IMG/VR virus record: IMGVR_UViG_3300017757_005223
Span: 1 to 33,650 of that record
Reading direction: 5' to 3' (one strand)
Source of the DNA: a virus
Length of the DNA: 33,650 nucleotides
Positions within the stretch are counted from its first letter, which is position 1; every line of letters starts with the position of its first letter. The position numbers and the translations under genes were made by a program. Shown here one piece after another: positions 6,940 to 14,289 of the stretch. The notes beneath the pieces are model-generated. The model was not told the DNA's origin, did not search any database, and saw only the letters and a program-made list of their open reading frames with translations.

Positions 6940-7338
6940 ATGGAAAATAAAATTTATGTAGGATGGAATGAAGTTGAAGAATTAGTTGATAAATTATGTT
7001 ATCAAATTAAAATTTCATATCCAGAAATTAAATATGTTCATGGATTAAAAAGAGGAGGTTTAATTCCTGCTGTTTTAATTTCACACATTTTAGATTTAGA
7101 ATATATAGATATTCCTAAACATTATGAACCTGATGAATGTCTGATAGTAGATGATATATGTGATAGTGGGGTAACTCTTAATAATTGGAAGGATTATACT
7201 ACTGCTGTTTTACATTATAAACCTCATACTGCATGTGTTACTCCTTCAATGAATGGATTTATACATGAAGGAGATGAATGGGTAATTTATCCTTGGGAGA
7301 GAGATGATAGTGAAACTATACAAGATTATCTAAAATAG
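6940..7338 (+). CDS. Phosphoribosyltransferase (type I PRTase fold)
   Basis: The 132-aa protein contains the PRPP-binding signature CLIVDDICDSGVTL (67-80) and an upstream HGLKRGGLIPAVLIS segment like the purine and pyrimidine phosphoribosyltransferases. It would join a base to PRPP in nucleotide salvage; the base cannot be read from the sequence. I chose ATG 6940, one base after the preceding stop, because the folded domain starts there; an upstream in-frame ATG at 6898 lies inside the previous gene. Its place between queE and folE raises the possibility of purine or deazapurine salvage, which is inference only. The stop is directly followed by a promoter at 7339. Confidence 0.8.
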   Translation: MENKIYVGWNEVEELVDKLCYQIKISYPEIKYVHGLKRGGLIPAVLISHILDLEYIDIPKHYEPDECLIVDDICDSGVTLNNWKDYTTAVLHYKPHTACVTPSMNGFIHEGDEWVIYPWERDDSETIQDYLK

Positions 7339-7370
7339 TTTGGTTTCCTAATAAAATGTTCGTATATTAA
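7339..7370 (+). promoter_or_regulatory. Repeated promoter motif upstream of folE
   Basis: TTTG at 7339-7342 starts immediately after the PRTase stop, and TATATTAA lies at 7363-7370 with a 20-base spacer. The flanks TTTGGTTTCCT and TTCGTATATT are identical to the 1408 copy. An A-rich leader precedes ATG 7389. Confidence 0.65.
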
Positions 7371-7388
7371 TATAAAATAAAAGTAAAG

Positions 7389-8087
7389 ATGGCAAAAAAC
7401 AAAAATACTAAAATTCACGAAAAATTAGAAGTTGTACAAAAAGGTTTTGCAAATGGAGTTGCAACTAATTTTCCTTTAAATGATAAACAAAAGGAACAAA
7501 TGATAGAAAGAGCTACTAAAGCATATGGAGAATTTTTAGATGCATTAGATTGTGATTGGAAAAATGATCCAAATTCAGCTGATACTCCAAGAAGAGTAGC
7601 TAAAGCATATGTAAATGATTTATGGGCAGGTAGATATACTCCAATGTCTCCTATTACATCATTTCCATCTGATGGTTATGATGGAATTATTATTGAAAGA
7701 AATATCCCATTAACATCAATGTGTTCTCATCACCATCAAACAATTAGTGGTGTAGTTCATATAGGTTATATAGCTGGAGAAGATGGTCAGGTAGTTGGAT
7801 TATCTAAATTAAATAGAATAGTTGAATTATTTGGACGAAGAGGAGCTATTCAAGAACAATTAACCTCAGCTATTCATAATGCTGTACATAAAATTACTGA
7901 AGGTAATAGAGGTGTTATAGTAACTATAGTTGCAGGACATAATTGTGTTTCTTGTAGAGGAGTAAAACATCAAGGAGCAGGTATGGTAACTACTAAAGCA
8001 TCAGGTGTATTTAGACAAAACACTAACTTAGCTAGAAAAGAATTTTTTGATAGCTTAAAAATTAATAACGGAGGACATCAAATATAA
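7389..8087 (+). CDS. folE: GTP cyclohydrolase I (FolE)
   Basis: FolE converts GTP to dihydroneopterin triphosphate, the first step of both folate and 7-deazaguanine synthesis. The 232-aa protein has the zinc and catalytic motifs TSMCSHHHQTISG (109-121, Cys112, His115) and GHNCVSCRGVKHQGAGMVT (183-201, Cys186), plus VVGLSKLNRIVELF (135-148). The length is normal for bacterial FolE. It has its own promoter and is followed 5 bases later by an NTP pyrophosphatase-like gene. In this context it most likely feeds preQ0 synthesis through QueD, QueE and QueC, and would keep the pathway independent of host pterin levels. Confidence 0.93.
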   Translation: MAKNKNTKIHEKLEVVQKGFANGVATNFPLNDKQKEQMIERATKAYGEFLDALDCDWKNDPNSADTPRRVAKAYVNDLWAGRYTPMSPITSFPSDGYDGIIIERNIPLTSMCSHHHQTISGVVHIGYIAGEDGQVVGLSKLNRIVELFGRRGAIQEQLTSAIHNAVHKITEGNRGVIVTIVAGHNCVSCRGVKHQGAGMVTTKASGVFRQNTNLARKEFFDSLKINNGGHQI

Positions 8088-8092
8088 AAACA

Positions 8093-8605
8093 ATGGATAA
8101 TAAAAAAGAAAAATTAGGTAATAAATATTGGAATGTACCTTTTGTAAATGAGGTAGAAACATTTAATGAAACATTTGGTAAACCAAATAATTATGAACCA
8201 ACAATTGGTAAAAAGAAGGAATGGAAATTTGTATATGATTTTATTCTTGAGGAATTAGAAGAATATAAAGAAGCATGTGAAAAAGGAGATATAATAGGTA
8301 TATTAGATGCATTATGTGATATTACTTATGTTTCATTAGGTAATGGAACAATGTTACATGGTTTGAAAGGTCATATTTGGAAAGCATATCAAGAAGTTCA
8401 AGCATCTAATATGTCTAAGTCTTGTGCAACTAAAGAAGAAGCTGAGGAAACAGTTAAAGTAAGATCTGAAGAAAAAGGTCATCCTTGCCATTGGGAAAAA
8501 ATTGGTAATCGTTATGTGGTGTATCGTTCAAGTGATAGAAAAGTAATGAAATCTATAAATTATTTTGCTCCAGATTTAAATCAATTTTTTAATAAAGAAG
8601 ATTAA
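8093..8605 (+). CDS. All-alpha NTP pyrophosphatase (MazG / PRA-PH superfamily)
   Basis: The 170-aa protein has the magnesium-binding pattern of the all-alpha NTP pyrophosphatases. It has FILEELEEYKEACEKGD (50-66, acidic cluster), then DALCDITYVSLG (72-83) with the second acidic pair, and HGLKGHIWKAYQEVQASNMSK. Such enzymes hydrolyse (d)NTPs to the monophosphate and pyrophosphate. The C-terminal third (RSEEKGHPCHWEKIGNRYVVYRSS) is an extra region common in phage members. It follows folE by 5 bases. A role in shaping the nucleotide pool, for instance removing unwanted purine nucleotides during DNA modification, is plausible. Confidence 0.75.
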   Translation: MDNKKEKLGNKYWNVPFVNEVETFNETFGKPNNYEPTIGKKKEWKFVYDFILEELEEYKEACEKGDIIGILDALCDITYVSLGNGTMLHGLKGHIWKAYQEVQASNMSKSCATKEEAEETVKVRSEEKGHPCHWEKIGNRYVVYRSSDRKVMKSINYFAPDLNQFFNKED

Positions 8606-8631
8606 TTAATTTTTAAATCTTTAAATAAATG

Positions 8632-8662
8632 TTGATATGTATAATCAAGTAATATATATATT
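8632..8662 (+). promoter_or_regulatory. Possible promoter of the isolated 190-aa gene
   Basis: TTG at 8632-8634 and TATATATT at 8655-8662 keep the 20-base spacing but lack the TTGG(T/A)TT and CGTATATT flanks of the other copies. The 78-base gap 8606-8683 has no gene, so a promoter here is likely. The exact boxes are uncertain. Confidence 0.35.
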
Positions 8663-8683
8663 AATAATTTAAAATTTTAAAAA

Positions 8684-9256
8684 ATGGCAATAAACACAAT
8701 CCCGGCAGGAGCTGATTTTGCTTATGTAAATGGTCAAAATAACCTAAATAGGGTATCAAGAAGATTAGATATTATAGGTTCATTTGTAAGAAACACAGCA
8801 GCATGCTCTGTTGTATCCAACATGATAACAATTCCAGTAGCTGCTTCAAACAACGATGTTGAGGTGATAGACAGTAGAAATACAAAATTCATCCCAGCAA
8901 ATTCCTTAGTAACATCTATAGGTATCTTTTTTACAGAAGTATGTGATGTAGGAGCATCAGGAGTATTAAAAGTTGGATTTGGTCCAACAACAGGAGATGA
9001 ATCAATTGTAGGTCAAACAACACTAAATGGTGCTGGTAATGACATAACAATTAATTCTTTCATTTCTACTTCTAATGGTGCAGTAGCAGCTGCCAGTGGT
9101 ACTGCTGGTGGTTTAGCAATAAAAACAGGAGCTGCAACATATTTTGCAAATGCTTCATCTTTATTCCTTAGAACTAATGTATCAGGAAATGTATTAACAT
9201 CTACTTGTCAAATAAAAGTAGTAGCAGAATTTATACCTTACGTTACAAATTCATAA
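8684..9256 (+). CDS. Putative virion structural protein, 190 aa
   Basis: I do not recognise a named family. The product is rich in Ala, Gly, Thr, Ser and Asn, poor in Lys, and beta-like throughout (SNMITIPVAASNNDVEVI, GVLKVGFGPTTGD), which resembles phage capsid decoration or fibre proteins and differs from the Lys-rich enzymes around it. It starts with MAINTIPAGADFAYVNGQNN and has no signal peptide. The gene stands alone with a 78-base leader and a strong hairpin terminator, the layout of a highly expressed late gene. A structural role is inferred from composition and gene layout. Confidence 0.5.
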   Translation: MAINTIPAGADFAYVNGQNNLNRVSRRLDIIGSFVRNTAACSVVSNMITIPVAASNNDVEVIDSRNTKFIPANSLVTSIGIFFTEVCDVGASGVLKVGFGPTTGDESIVGQTTLNGAGNDITINSFISTSNGAVAAASGTAGGLAIKTGAATYFANASSLFLRTNVSGNVLTSTCQIKVVAEFIPYVTNS

Positions 9257-9286
9257 TAAAAGAATTAAAATTTATTAAAAGTAATT

Positions 9287-9326
9287 AAGGCTTAGCTTGG
9301 AAACATGCTAAGCCTTTATTATATTT
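9287..9326 (+). terminator. Rho-independent terminator
   Basis: A perfect 10-bp stem, AAGGCTTAGC (9287-9296) with GCTAAGCCTT (9307-9316), has a 10-base loop and a T-rich tail (TTATTATATTT). It lies 30 bases after the stop of the isolated gene. The loop and right arm also carry part of the next promoter. Confidence 0.8.
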
Positions 9327-9327
9327 A
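9297..9327 (+). promoter_or_regulatory. Repeated promoter motif upstream of the polymerase unit
   Basis: TTG at 9297-9299 lies in the terminator loop and TATATTTA at 9320-9327 in its T-rich tail, with a 20-base spacer. ATG of the polymerase is at 9346. Confidence 0.55.
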
Positions 9328-9345
9328 CGTCAAAATAGGTTATTA

Positions 9346-11025
9346 ATGTACAAAAAAGCATTTGCAAGACGTATTAAAGGAAATAAACATTTAATACATT
9401 TATGGACTGATGAAGGTTATGAGAAGGTAGAATGGGATAATCAAGCTTATATTGAATGTCCTGATCATGAAGCAACTTTTACTGGATTAAATGGTGAGCC
9501 TTTAAAGAAAACTAAACACTGGAATAATGAAGATAGTAGAATTCATTTTGGTGATATGCCTGCTCATCAAAAATTCTTAATTGAAAAATATGGCATTGAT
9601 GATACTCCATCTACAACCCACAGAGAATTATTTTTTGACATTGAGTGTGAAATGGGGGATGCTTTAACTCCTGAATATATTCAAAGTGCTCCCAAAAGAA
9701 TTACTTCAATTGCCTGGTATGATAAACAAATGGATCAGTGGGGTATTGTTATTTTAGATGAAAAAAAGCAATTAAAACACACTAAAACTAAAAATAATAA
9801 AGAAATTATTCCTTGTGGGGATGAAACTGAATTATTAAGTAAATTTTTAGAGCGATTTAGAGACATTGATCCTGATATTATTGTAGGATGGAATAGTGAT
9901 TATTTTGATATCCCTTACTTATATTACAGATTATGTAATGTTTTGGGTCAAGATTTTGCTAGGTTTTTATCTCCAATAGGTTATGTAAGAGAAACACCTT
10001 GGTACAAAGATCAATATATTCAAATATGTGGGGTTGAATCTTTAGATTATATGCGTTTACATAAAAAATATAGTTGGGCAGATGAACCCTCAATGAGATT
10101 AGATGCAATTGGAGAGAAATATGTTGGTATGAATAAAATTGAATATGAAGGTAATTTAGATGACTTATTTAATACTGATATTCAAAAATTCATTAGGTAT
10201 AATTTTGTGGATGTTGAAATATTAAAATTACTAGATGAAAAATTGGATTATTTAGCTTTAACTAAAAATCTAGCTCATAAGGGAAAACATAATTATAGTG
10301 AAGTATATGCTAATACTAAAACCCAAGATGGAGCAATCTCAGCTTATTTATTAAGTAAGAAAATAATACCACCTGCTAAAGATCGTAATCCTATCCATAA
10401 AAAGGGATATGCTGGTGGTTATTTATTCTGCCCCCAAGCTGGTTTATACAATTATATGTTTGATGAGGATTTAACATCACTATATCCTTCAATTATTATG
10501 ACTGTTAATATTGGTAAGGAAACAATGGTAGCTAGAATTATTGATGCTGATGATAGAAATAACAGATTAGGATTAAATGATTTAAAAGCTAAGGATCCTA
10601 AAGAAGAAATATTAATTGAAAATATTAAACGTAAACGTACTAAAGTTACTATAGGAGATTTAATTGGATTTATTGAATCTAATAAGTGGGCTATTTCAGC
10701 AAATGGTGTTATGTTTAGTACAAATCGTGAGTCAGTATTATCAACTATATTAAATAAATGGTTTGATGAAAGAGTATTGTATAAGAATGAAATGAAAAAA
10801 GCATATAAATTAGGTAATAAAGAACTAGGTGCTGCTTATCATATGAAACAATATACTATGAAAATTTTATTAAATAGTTTATATGGTGCTACTGCATTAG
10901 GTTCGTTCAGATATGGTAATGTAGTGTTATCTGAAGCCATTACATTAAGTGGTCAGCGTATTATCCAAGAAAGTGCTTTATGCGCTAATAGACATATGAA
11001 TAAAGTAATTAAAGGTAAGATATGA
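9346..11025 (+). CDS. 43: Family B DNA polymerase, N-terminal part (gp43-like, split gene)
   Basis: The 559-aa product carries the 3'-5' exonuclease and part of the palm and fingers of a T4-type polymerase. Exo I is FFDIECE (Asp98, Glu100), Exo II is GWNSDYFD (Asn183, Asp188) and Exo III is YNFVD (Tyr285, Asp289). Motif A is DLTSLYPSII (Asp375 metal ligand) and motif B is KQYTMKILLNSLYG (501-514). It stops after NKVIKGKI, just before the catalytic DTD motif, which is in the next gene. The two genes overlap as ATGA, so the second is probably made by coupled translation and the two chains assemble. Combined length (868 aa) is close to T4 gp43 (898). Confidence 0.92.
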   Translation: MYKKAFARRIKGNKHLIHLWTDEGYEKVEWDNQAYIECPDHEATFTGLNGEPLKKTKHWNNEDSRIHFGDMPAHQKFLIEKYGIDDTPSTTHRELFFDIECEMGDALTPEYIQSAPKRITSIAWYDKQMDQWGIVILDEKKQLKHTKTKNNKEIIPCGDETELLSKFLERFRDIDPDIIVGWNSDYFDIPYLYYRLCNVLGQDFARFLSPIGYVRETPWYKDQYIQICGVESLDYMRLHKKYSWADEPSMRLDAIGEKYVGMNKIEYEGNLDDLFNTDIQKFIRYNFVDVEILKLLDEKLDYLALTKNLAHKGKHNYSEVYANTKTQDGAISAYLLSKKIIPPAKDRNPIHKKGYAGGYLFCPQAGLYNYMFDEDLTSLYPSIIMTVNIGKETMVARIIDADDRNNRLGLNDLKAKDPKEEILIENIKRKRTKVTIGDLIGFIESNKWAISANGVMFSTNRESVLSTILNKWFDERVLYKNEMKKAYKLGNKELGAAYHMKQYTMKILLNSLYGATALGSFRYGNVVLSEAITLSGQRIIQESALCANRHMNKVIKGKI

Positions 11026-11951
11026 AACATTTAGAAGATACTCCGTGGTGGATTTGTGATCCAGGTGACACAAATTACTGTGCTTATGTTGATACAGATT
11101 CTAATTATTTTAATGCAGAACCTTTACTAAGACATTTATATCCTAATTTTGATGAAATGTCAGATTCAGAACGAGATAGTGTTTTAGAAAAAGAAGCACT
11201 CAAATATCAAGATATTATAACTGAAGATTATAATAGATTAGCTCAAGATTGTTTTAATGTTTCTACTCATAGATTAGAAATGAAAACTGAGTGTGTAATC
11301 AGATCAGCTTATTTTAGAGCTACAAGACGTTATGCACAGTGGATTACTAAGCAGGAAGGCATTGAAAATGAAACATTAGATGTAAAAGGGTTAGAATTTA
11401 AGAAAGCTAATTTTCCTCCTGTATTTGGTAAGTTTTTTAAAAGTTGTTTAGAACAAGTACTTAAAGGAGTACCTAAACATGAAATTGATTCTCAATTATT
11501 AGAATTTAGAAGACAGATACTAAGTGGAGAAATACCTTTAGAAAAAATTGGTAATCCCCAAGCAGTAAAAAAATTAAATAAGTTTACTGAACGTAAAGCT
11601 AGAGCTGGGGAAATGTTTTCTTCAATAGGTAAAGGTGCTCCTGCAGCTGTTAAAGCAGCTATAATTTATAATGATTTACTAAGATTTTGGAAATTAGATA
11701 AAAAATATAATTACATTACACAAGGAGAAAAAATTAAATGGATTTATTTAAAAAATAATCCCTATAGAATTGAAGCAATTGCTTTTCTAGACTATGATAT
11801 ACCAAAAGAAATTCGTACATTCATTGAGAAATATGCTGATAGACAAAAAGTATTTGAAAGTATTTTATTAAATAAATTAGAGGGATTTTATAATGATTTA
11901 GGTTGGTCATTAAATTTAAACCCTCATAGAAATAAATTTTTTAATTTTTAA
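11022..11951 (+). CDS. 43: Family B DNA polymerase, C-terminal part (gp43-like, split gene)
   Basis: The 309-aa product supplies the rest of the polymerase. Motif C is YVDTDSNYF (22-30, Asp24 and Asp26 are the metal ligands), the conserved basic segment is RATRRYAQW, a KGLEFKKANFPP stretch follows, and then the thumb domain. It ends in KFFNF, which resembles the clamp-binding tail of T4-type polymerases. Alone it would be inactive, since the exonuclease and motifs A and B are in the upstream chain. The ATG overlaps the upstream stop by 4 bases. The reading frame shifts at the junction, and no inserted sequence remains there. Confidence 0.92.
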   Translation: MKHLEDTPWWICDPGDTNYCAYVDTDSNYFNAEPLLRHLYPNFDEMSDSERDSVLEKEALKYQDIITEDYNRLAQDCFNVSTHRLEMKTECVIRSAYFRATRRYAQWITKQEGIENETLDVKGLEFKKANFPPVFGKFFKSCLEQVLKGVPKHEIDSQLLEFRRQILSGEIPLEKIGNPQAVKKLNKFTERKARAGEMFSSIGKGAPAAVKAAIIYNDLLRFWKLDKKYNYITQGEKIKWIYLKNNPYRIEAIAFLDYDIPKEIRTFIEKYADRQKVFESILLNKLEGFYNDLGWSLNLNPHRNKFFNF

Positions 11952-11952
11952 T

Positions 11953-12330
11953 ATGGCTAAAGATAAACCTGATATGTTTGCTGATAAAAAAGCTATTATG
12001 CCCTATGGGGATAGTGTAGCAGCTCCTAAAATAGATTTACCAAATACTAATGCTTGGGTAACTCAACAATCAATAGATGTTAATAACTATTTGTCTACTA
12101 AATTTATAGAATTAAAGGAAGAATATGCAAAGCTTATATCTTTATACAAATGGAATGAATTAGTTAATAAATCTGAATTTAGTTTTATTCCTATTAAAGG
12201 ACATACCTACTATCTTTATCAAAGAGAAGATGAAAAATTATTTTTATCTTTAATTGAACCTGAATATTGGGATCAATTATTTGTAGGAGAAGTGATTTTA
12301 GACTCAGATAATAAATGGATTAAAAAATAA
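11953..12330 (+). CDS. DUF2452-family protein
   Basis: The 125-aa protein has the look of DUF2452: an opening MPYGDSVAAPKI, a helical middle (VNNYLSTKFIELKEEYAKL) and the C-terminal signature FSFIPIKGHTYYLYQREDEK followed by LSLIEPEYWDQL. The biochemical function of the family is not known to me. The gene lies one base after the polymerase and 5 bases before the clamp, so it is part of the replication operon and could be a replisome accessory protein. The family call rests on recalled motif similarity. Confidence 0.65.
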   Translation: MAKDKPDMFADKKAIMPYGDSVAAPKIDLPNTNAWVTQQSIDVNNYLSTKFIELKEEYAKLISLYKWNELVNKSEFSFIPIKGHTYYLYQREDEKLFLSLIEPEYWDQLFVGEVILDSDNKWIKK

Positions 12331-12335
12331 AAAAA

Positions 12336-13082
12336 ATGATAAATAAATCAAAATTACAATCAATAATATCAAAATATTACTTAAATGGCTTAGTCCAATC
12401 AGTAAGATGGTTAACTGAAAAAAATAAACTAAGTATTAGTTTTACGTCTGAAAATAAAGATATAGCCGGAGATTTAGTATGCGATACATCCCCAGTTGAA
12501 GACAGTGAAATAGCAATATTTGATACAGCACAATTAAATAAATTAATATCAGTTACAAATGGAGAATTATTACTTACTTTAGAAAAAGAACATAAAGTAT
12601 TTTCTAAATTACACATTCAAGATAATTCATTTAATGTAGCTTATTCTTTAGCAGATTCATTATTAGTACCAAAGAGAGGAACTATTAATTTCCCAACTGA
12701 ATATGATGTTATAATAGAATTAACACCTGAAATTGTAAGTAATTTTATTAAAGCTAAAAGTGCATTAACAGACATAAGTGATGTAATGATTAGTACTGAA
12801 GAAGATCCTGATAGAGGAACTATAGTACAATTTGCATTTGGAGATTTAAATAACTTTTCAAATAAAATTAAATATATTGTAGATGAAAATATAACAATAA
12901 ATAAAGAATTAAAATTACCATTCAATTCAGACTCATTTAAAAATATATTAGCAGCAAATAAAGATTTAGAAAGTGGTAAACTTTCATTAACTGAAGAAGG
13001 ATTTATGAAATTAGAATTTCAATCAGAAGATATAAAGACTTTATACTATATGGTAAGAAAAGAAGATGCCACATATGTATAA
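12336..13082 (+). CDS. 45: Sliding clamp, DNA polymerase processivity factor (gp45-like)
   Basis: The 248-aa protein has the size (T4 gp45 is 228 aa) and alternating beta-strand pattern of a clamp subunit. Segments such as SISFTSENKDIAGDLVCDTS, FDTAQLNKLISVTNGELLLTL and KLSLTEEGFMKLEFQSEDIKT are typical of gp45-like proteins. It would form a ring that tethers the polymerase to DNA and, in T4-like phages, also takes part in late transcription. There are no catalytic residues to check. The position after the polymerase and the gp44/gp62-like genes downstream support the call. A 76-base gene-free gap follows. Confidence 0.82.
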   Translation: MINKSKLQSIISKYYLNGLVQSVRWLTEKNKLSISFTSENKDIAGDLVCDTSPVEDSEIAIFDTAQLNKLISVTNGELLLTLEKEHKVFSKLHIQDNSFNVAYSLADSLLVPKRGTINFPTEYDVIIELTPEIVSNFIKAKSALTDISDVMISTEEDPDRGTIVQFAFGDLNNFSNKIKYIVDENITINKELKLPFNSDSFKNILAANKDLESGKLSLTEEGFMKLEFQSEDIKTLYYMVRKEDATYV

Positions 13083-13089
13083 TAAATTG

Positions 13090-13101
13090 ACCTAAGGGCG
13101 C
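13090..13101 (+). repeat. Left arm of inverted repeat flanking hsp20
   Basis: ACCTAAGGGCGC here is the reverse complement, apart from one extra base, of GCGCCCTTTAGGT at 13588-13600 on the other side of the Hsp20 gene. The GC-rich core stands out in this AT-rich region. Its role is unknown. Confidence 0.5.
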
Positions 13102-13158
13102 AAGTTTTAAATTATTTATTAACCGCTGATCTTAATGACAGCATAAAAACAAAGTGAT

Positions 13159-13581
13159 ATGAGTACACATTTTTTAGAGAGATCACACCATCCGTTTGAT
13201 CTATTATTTCGAAACCTGTTTGAAACAGGAACCCAATTTACACCGGCTACTGAAGCCAAACAACAATACCCAATTAATATTTTTGAAGATGATATAGGTT
13301 TAACTTTTGAGTTAGCTTGTACTGGCATTCCTAAGGATGCTATTGAAGTTAAATTAGAAGGAGATCTAATCAGTTTTAATTATGATAAGGAGAAAACACC
13401 AGAATCTTCTTCTCGAAACTATATCCATAGAGGAATTGCAAAACGTTCTTTTAATTTAGGATATAAAGTAGGAACTAAGTTTGACCTTAAAAAAGCAACA
13501 GCTAATTTTCATGATGGTTTACTAATTGTGACAATTCCATTTGCAAAAGAAGCTATGCCAAAAGTTTTAAAAATTAACTAA
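13159..13581 (+). CDS. Small heat shock protein, Hsp20 / alpha-crystallin family
   Basis: This 140-aa chaperone has a short N-terminal region (HPFDLLFRNLFET) and then an alpha-crystallin domain: INIFEDDIGLTFELACTGIP, AIEVKLEGDLISFNYDKE and DLKKATANFHDGLLIVTIPF. It ends with an IPFAKEAMPKVLKIN strand. It is an ATP-independent holdase that keeps unfolded proteins soluble, in the cytoplasm. The gene has its own short leader and is flanked by an inverted repeat, so it looks like a separate unit inside the replication region. Small heat shock proteins are also found in marine T4-like cyanophages. GroES and GroEL follow within 400 bases. Confidence 0.9.
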   Translation: MSTHFLERSHHPFDLLFRNLFETGTQFTPATEAKQQYPINIFEDDIGLTFELACTGIPKDAIEVKLEGDLISFNYDKEKTPESSSRNYIHRGIAKRSFNLGYKVGTKFDLKKATANFHDGLLIVTIPFAKEAMPKVLKIN

Positions 13582-13605
13582 CCAAAAGCGCCCTTTAGGT
13601 TGGTT
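13580..13605 (+). terminator. Possible weak terminator hairpin after hsp20
   Basis: AACCAA (13580-13585) pairs with TTGGTT (13600-13605), with an inner AAG/CTT pairing around CGCC. An AT-rich tail follows. The right arm also provides the TTGG box of the next promoter, the same terminator-promoter arrangement as at 9287. Confidence 0.4.
13588..13600 (-). repeat. Right arm of inverted repeat flanking hsp20
   Basis: GCGCCCTTTAGGT is the inverted partner of 13090-13101 with one additional A-T pair. It lies within the hairpin that follows the Hsp20 stop. Confidence 0.5.
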
Positions 13606-13630
13606 TATTAAAACTATTTTCGTATATTAC
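13600..13630 (+). promoter_or_regulatory. Repeated promoter motif upstream of the groES-groEL unit
   Basis: TTG at 13600-13602 (TTGGTTT context) and TATATTAC at 13623-13630 (TTCGTATATT context) are 20 bases apart. ATG 13656 follows after an A-rich leader. Confidence 0.6.
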
Positions 13631-13655
13631 ATCATAATTAAAAAATTAAAGTTAT

Positions 13656-13952
13656 ATGACTATTATTAGAGACCCATTATTAGAGCCTTATTTTATAGGC
13701 AAAGATGCATACTGCTATACAGCGTATGAAGTGATAACACCACAAAAAAAATATTTAGCTGAAGGTAGCAAAGGCAAAAATTATGAAAAACCAATAGGCC
13801 ATTATGCTGATTTTGGTAATGCTCTAGAAGCAATTATGAAAGCTCAATTAAACGAAAAAAATGGAGAATATTCATCCATCCAAGAATATTTGGATAAATG
13901 GAATAAAATAAAATCAAATTTAAATAACATTAAAGAAAAAATTGGAATATGA
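13656..13952 (+). CDS. Conserved-looking hypothetical protein upstream of groES, 98 aa
   Basis: This is the first gene of the chaperonin unit, and its stop overlaps the GroES ATG (ATGA). The product begins IIRDPLLEPYFIGKDAYCYTAYEVITPQ and continues with a helical C-terminal half (SIQEYLDKWNKIKSNLNNIKEKIGI). I recall similar proteins in other marine phages, but they carry no function. No signal or membrane segment is present. A chaperonin-linked role is suggested only by position. Confidence 0.65.
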   Translation: MTIIRDPLLEPYFIGKDAYCYTAYEVITPQKKYLAEGSKGKNYEKPIGHYADFGNALEAIMKAQLNEKNGEYSSIQEYLDKWNKIKSNLNNIKEKIGI

Positions 13953-14287
13953 ATTTAGAAGCATTATTTAACGCTGTTATAGTTAAACCAATTGAAGCAG
14001 AAGAAACAAAGTATGGTTCAATTGTAGTCCCTGATATGGGAAAAGATGTAAATGAACATGGAGAAATAATAGCAGTAGGACCTGGTCAACACACAATTTC
14101 AGGTACATTTATTGAAACTATGAGTAAAGTTGGAGATATAGTAATATTACCAACTCAAGGATTTACAAAGTTACAACATGATGGGGAAGATTATTATGTT
14201 GGTCCTGAAAATCAAATCTTAGCTAGAGTAAAAAAAGAAGTTGATTATGAAAAAATATTAGAAGAAACTGAACCTTTAAAAGAATAA
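13949..14287 (+). CDS. groES: GroES-like co-chaperonin
   Basis: The 112-aa protein has the Cpn10 layout: NAVIVKPIEAEETKYGSIVVPD at the start, with the mobile loop expected around KYGSIVVPDMGKDVNEHG, GEIIAVGPG (38-46), VGDIVILP (61-68) and a closing DYYVGPENQILARV. Somewhat longer than bacterial GroES (about 95 aa), it has an acidic C-terminal extension (VDYEKILEETEPLKE). It would cap the GroEL chamber during folding. It is translationally close to groEL, with 2 bases between the genes, so the pair is made together. Confidence 0.9.
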   Translation: MNLEALFNAVIVKPIEAEETKYGSIVVPDMGKDVNEHGEIIAVGPGQHTISGTFIETMSKVGDIVILPTQGFTKLQHDGEDYYVGPENQILARVKKEVDYEKILEETEPLKE

Positions 14288-14289
14288 AA

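Noticed and set aside
11015-11030. Polymerase split as a sequencing or assembly frameshift
   Set aside because: The ATGA overlap is the normal coupling pattern for genes in this window, and the split lies at a known split site of T4-type polymerases. It cannot be fully excluded without reads, so it is kept as a finding.
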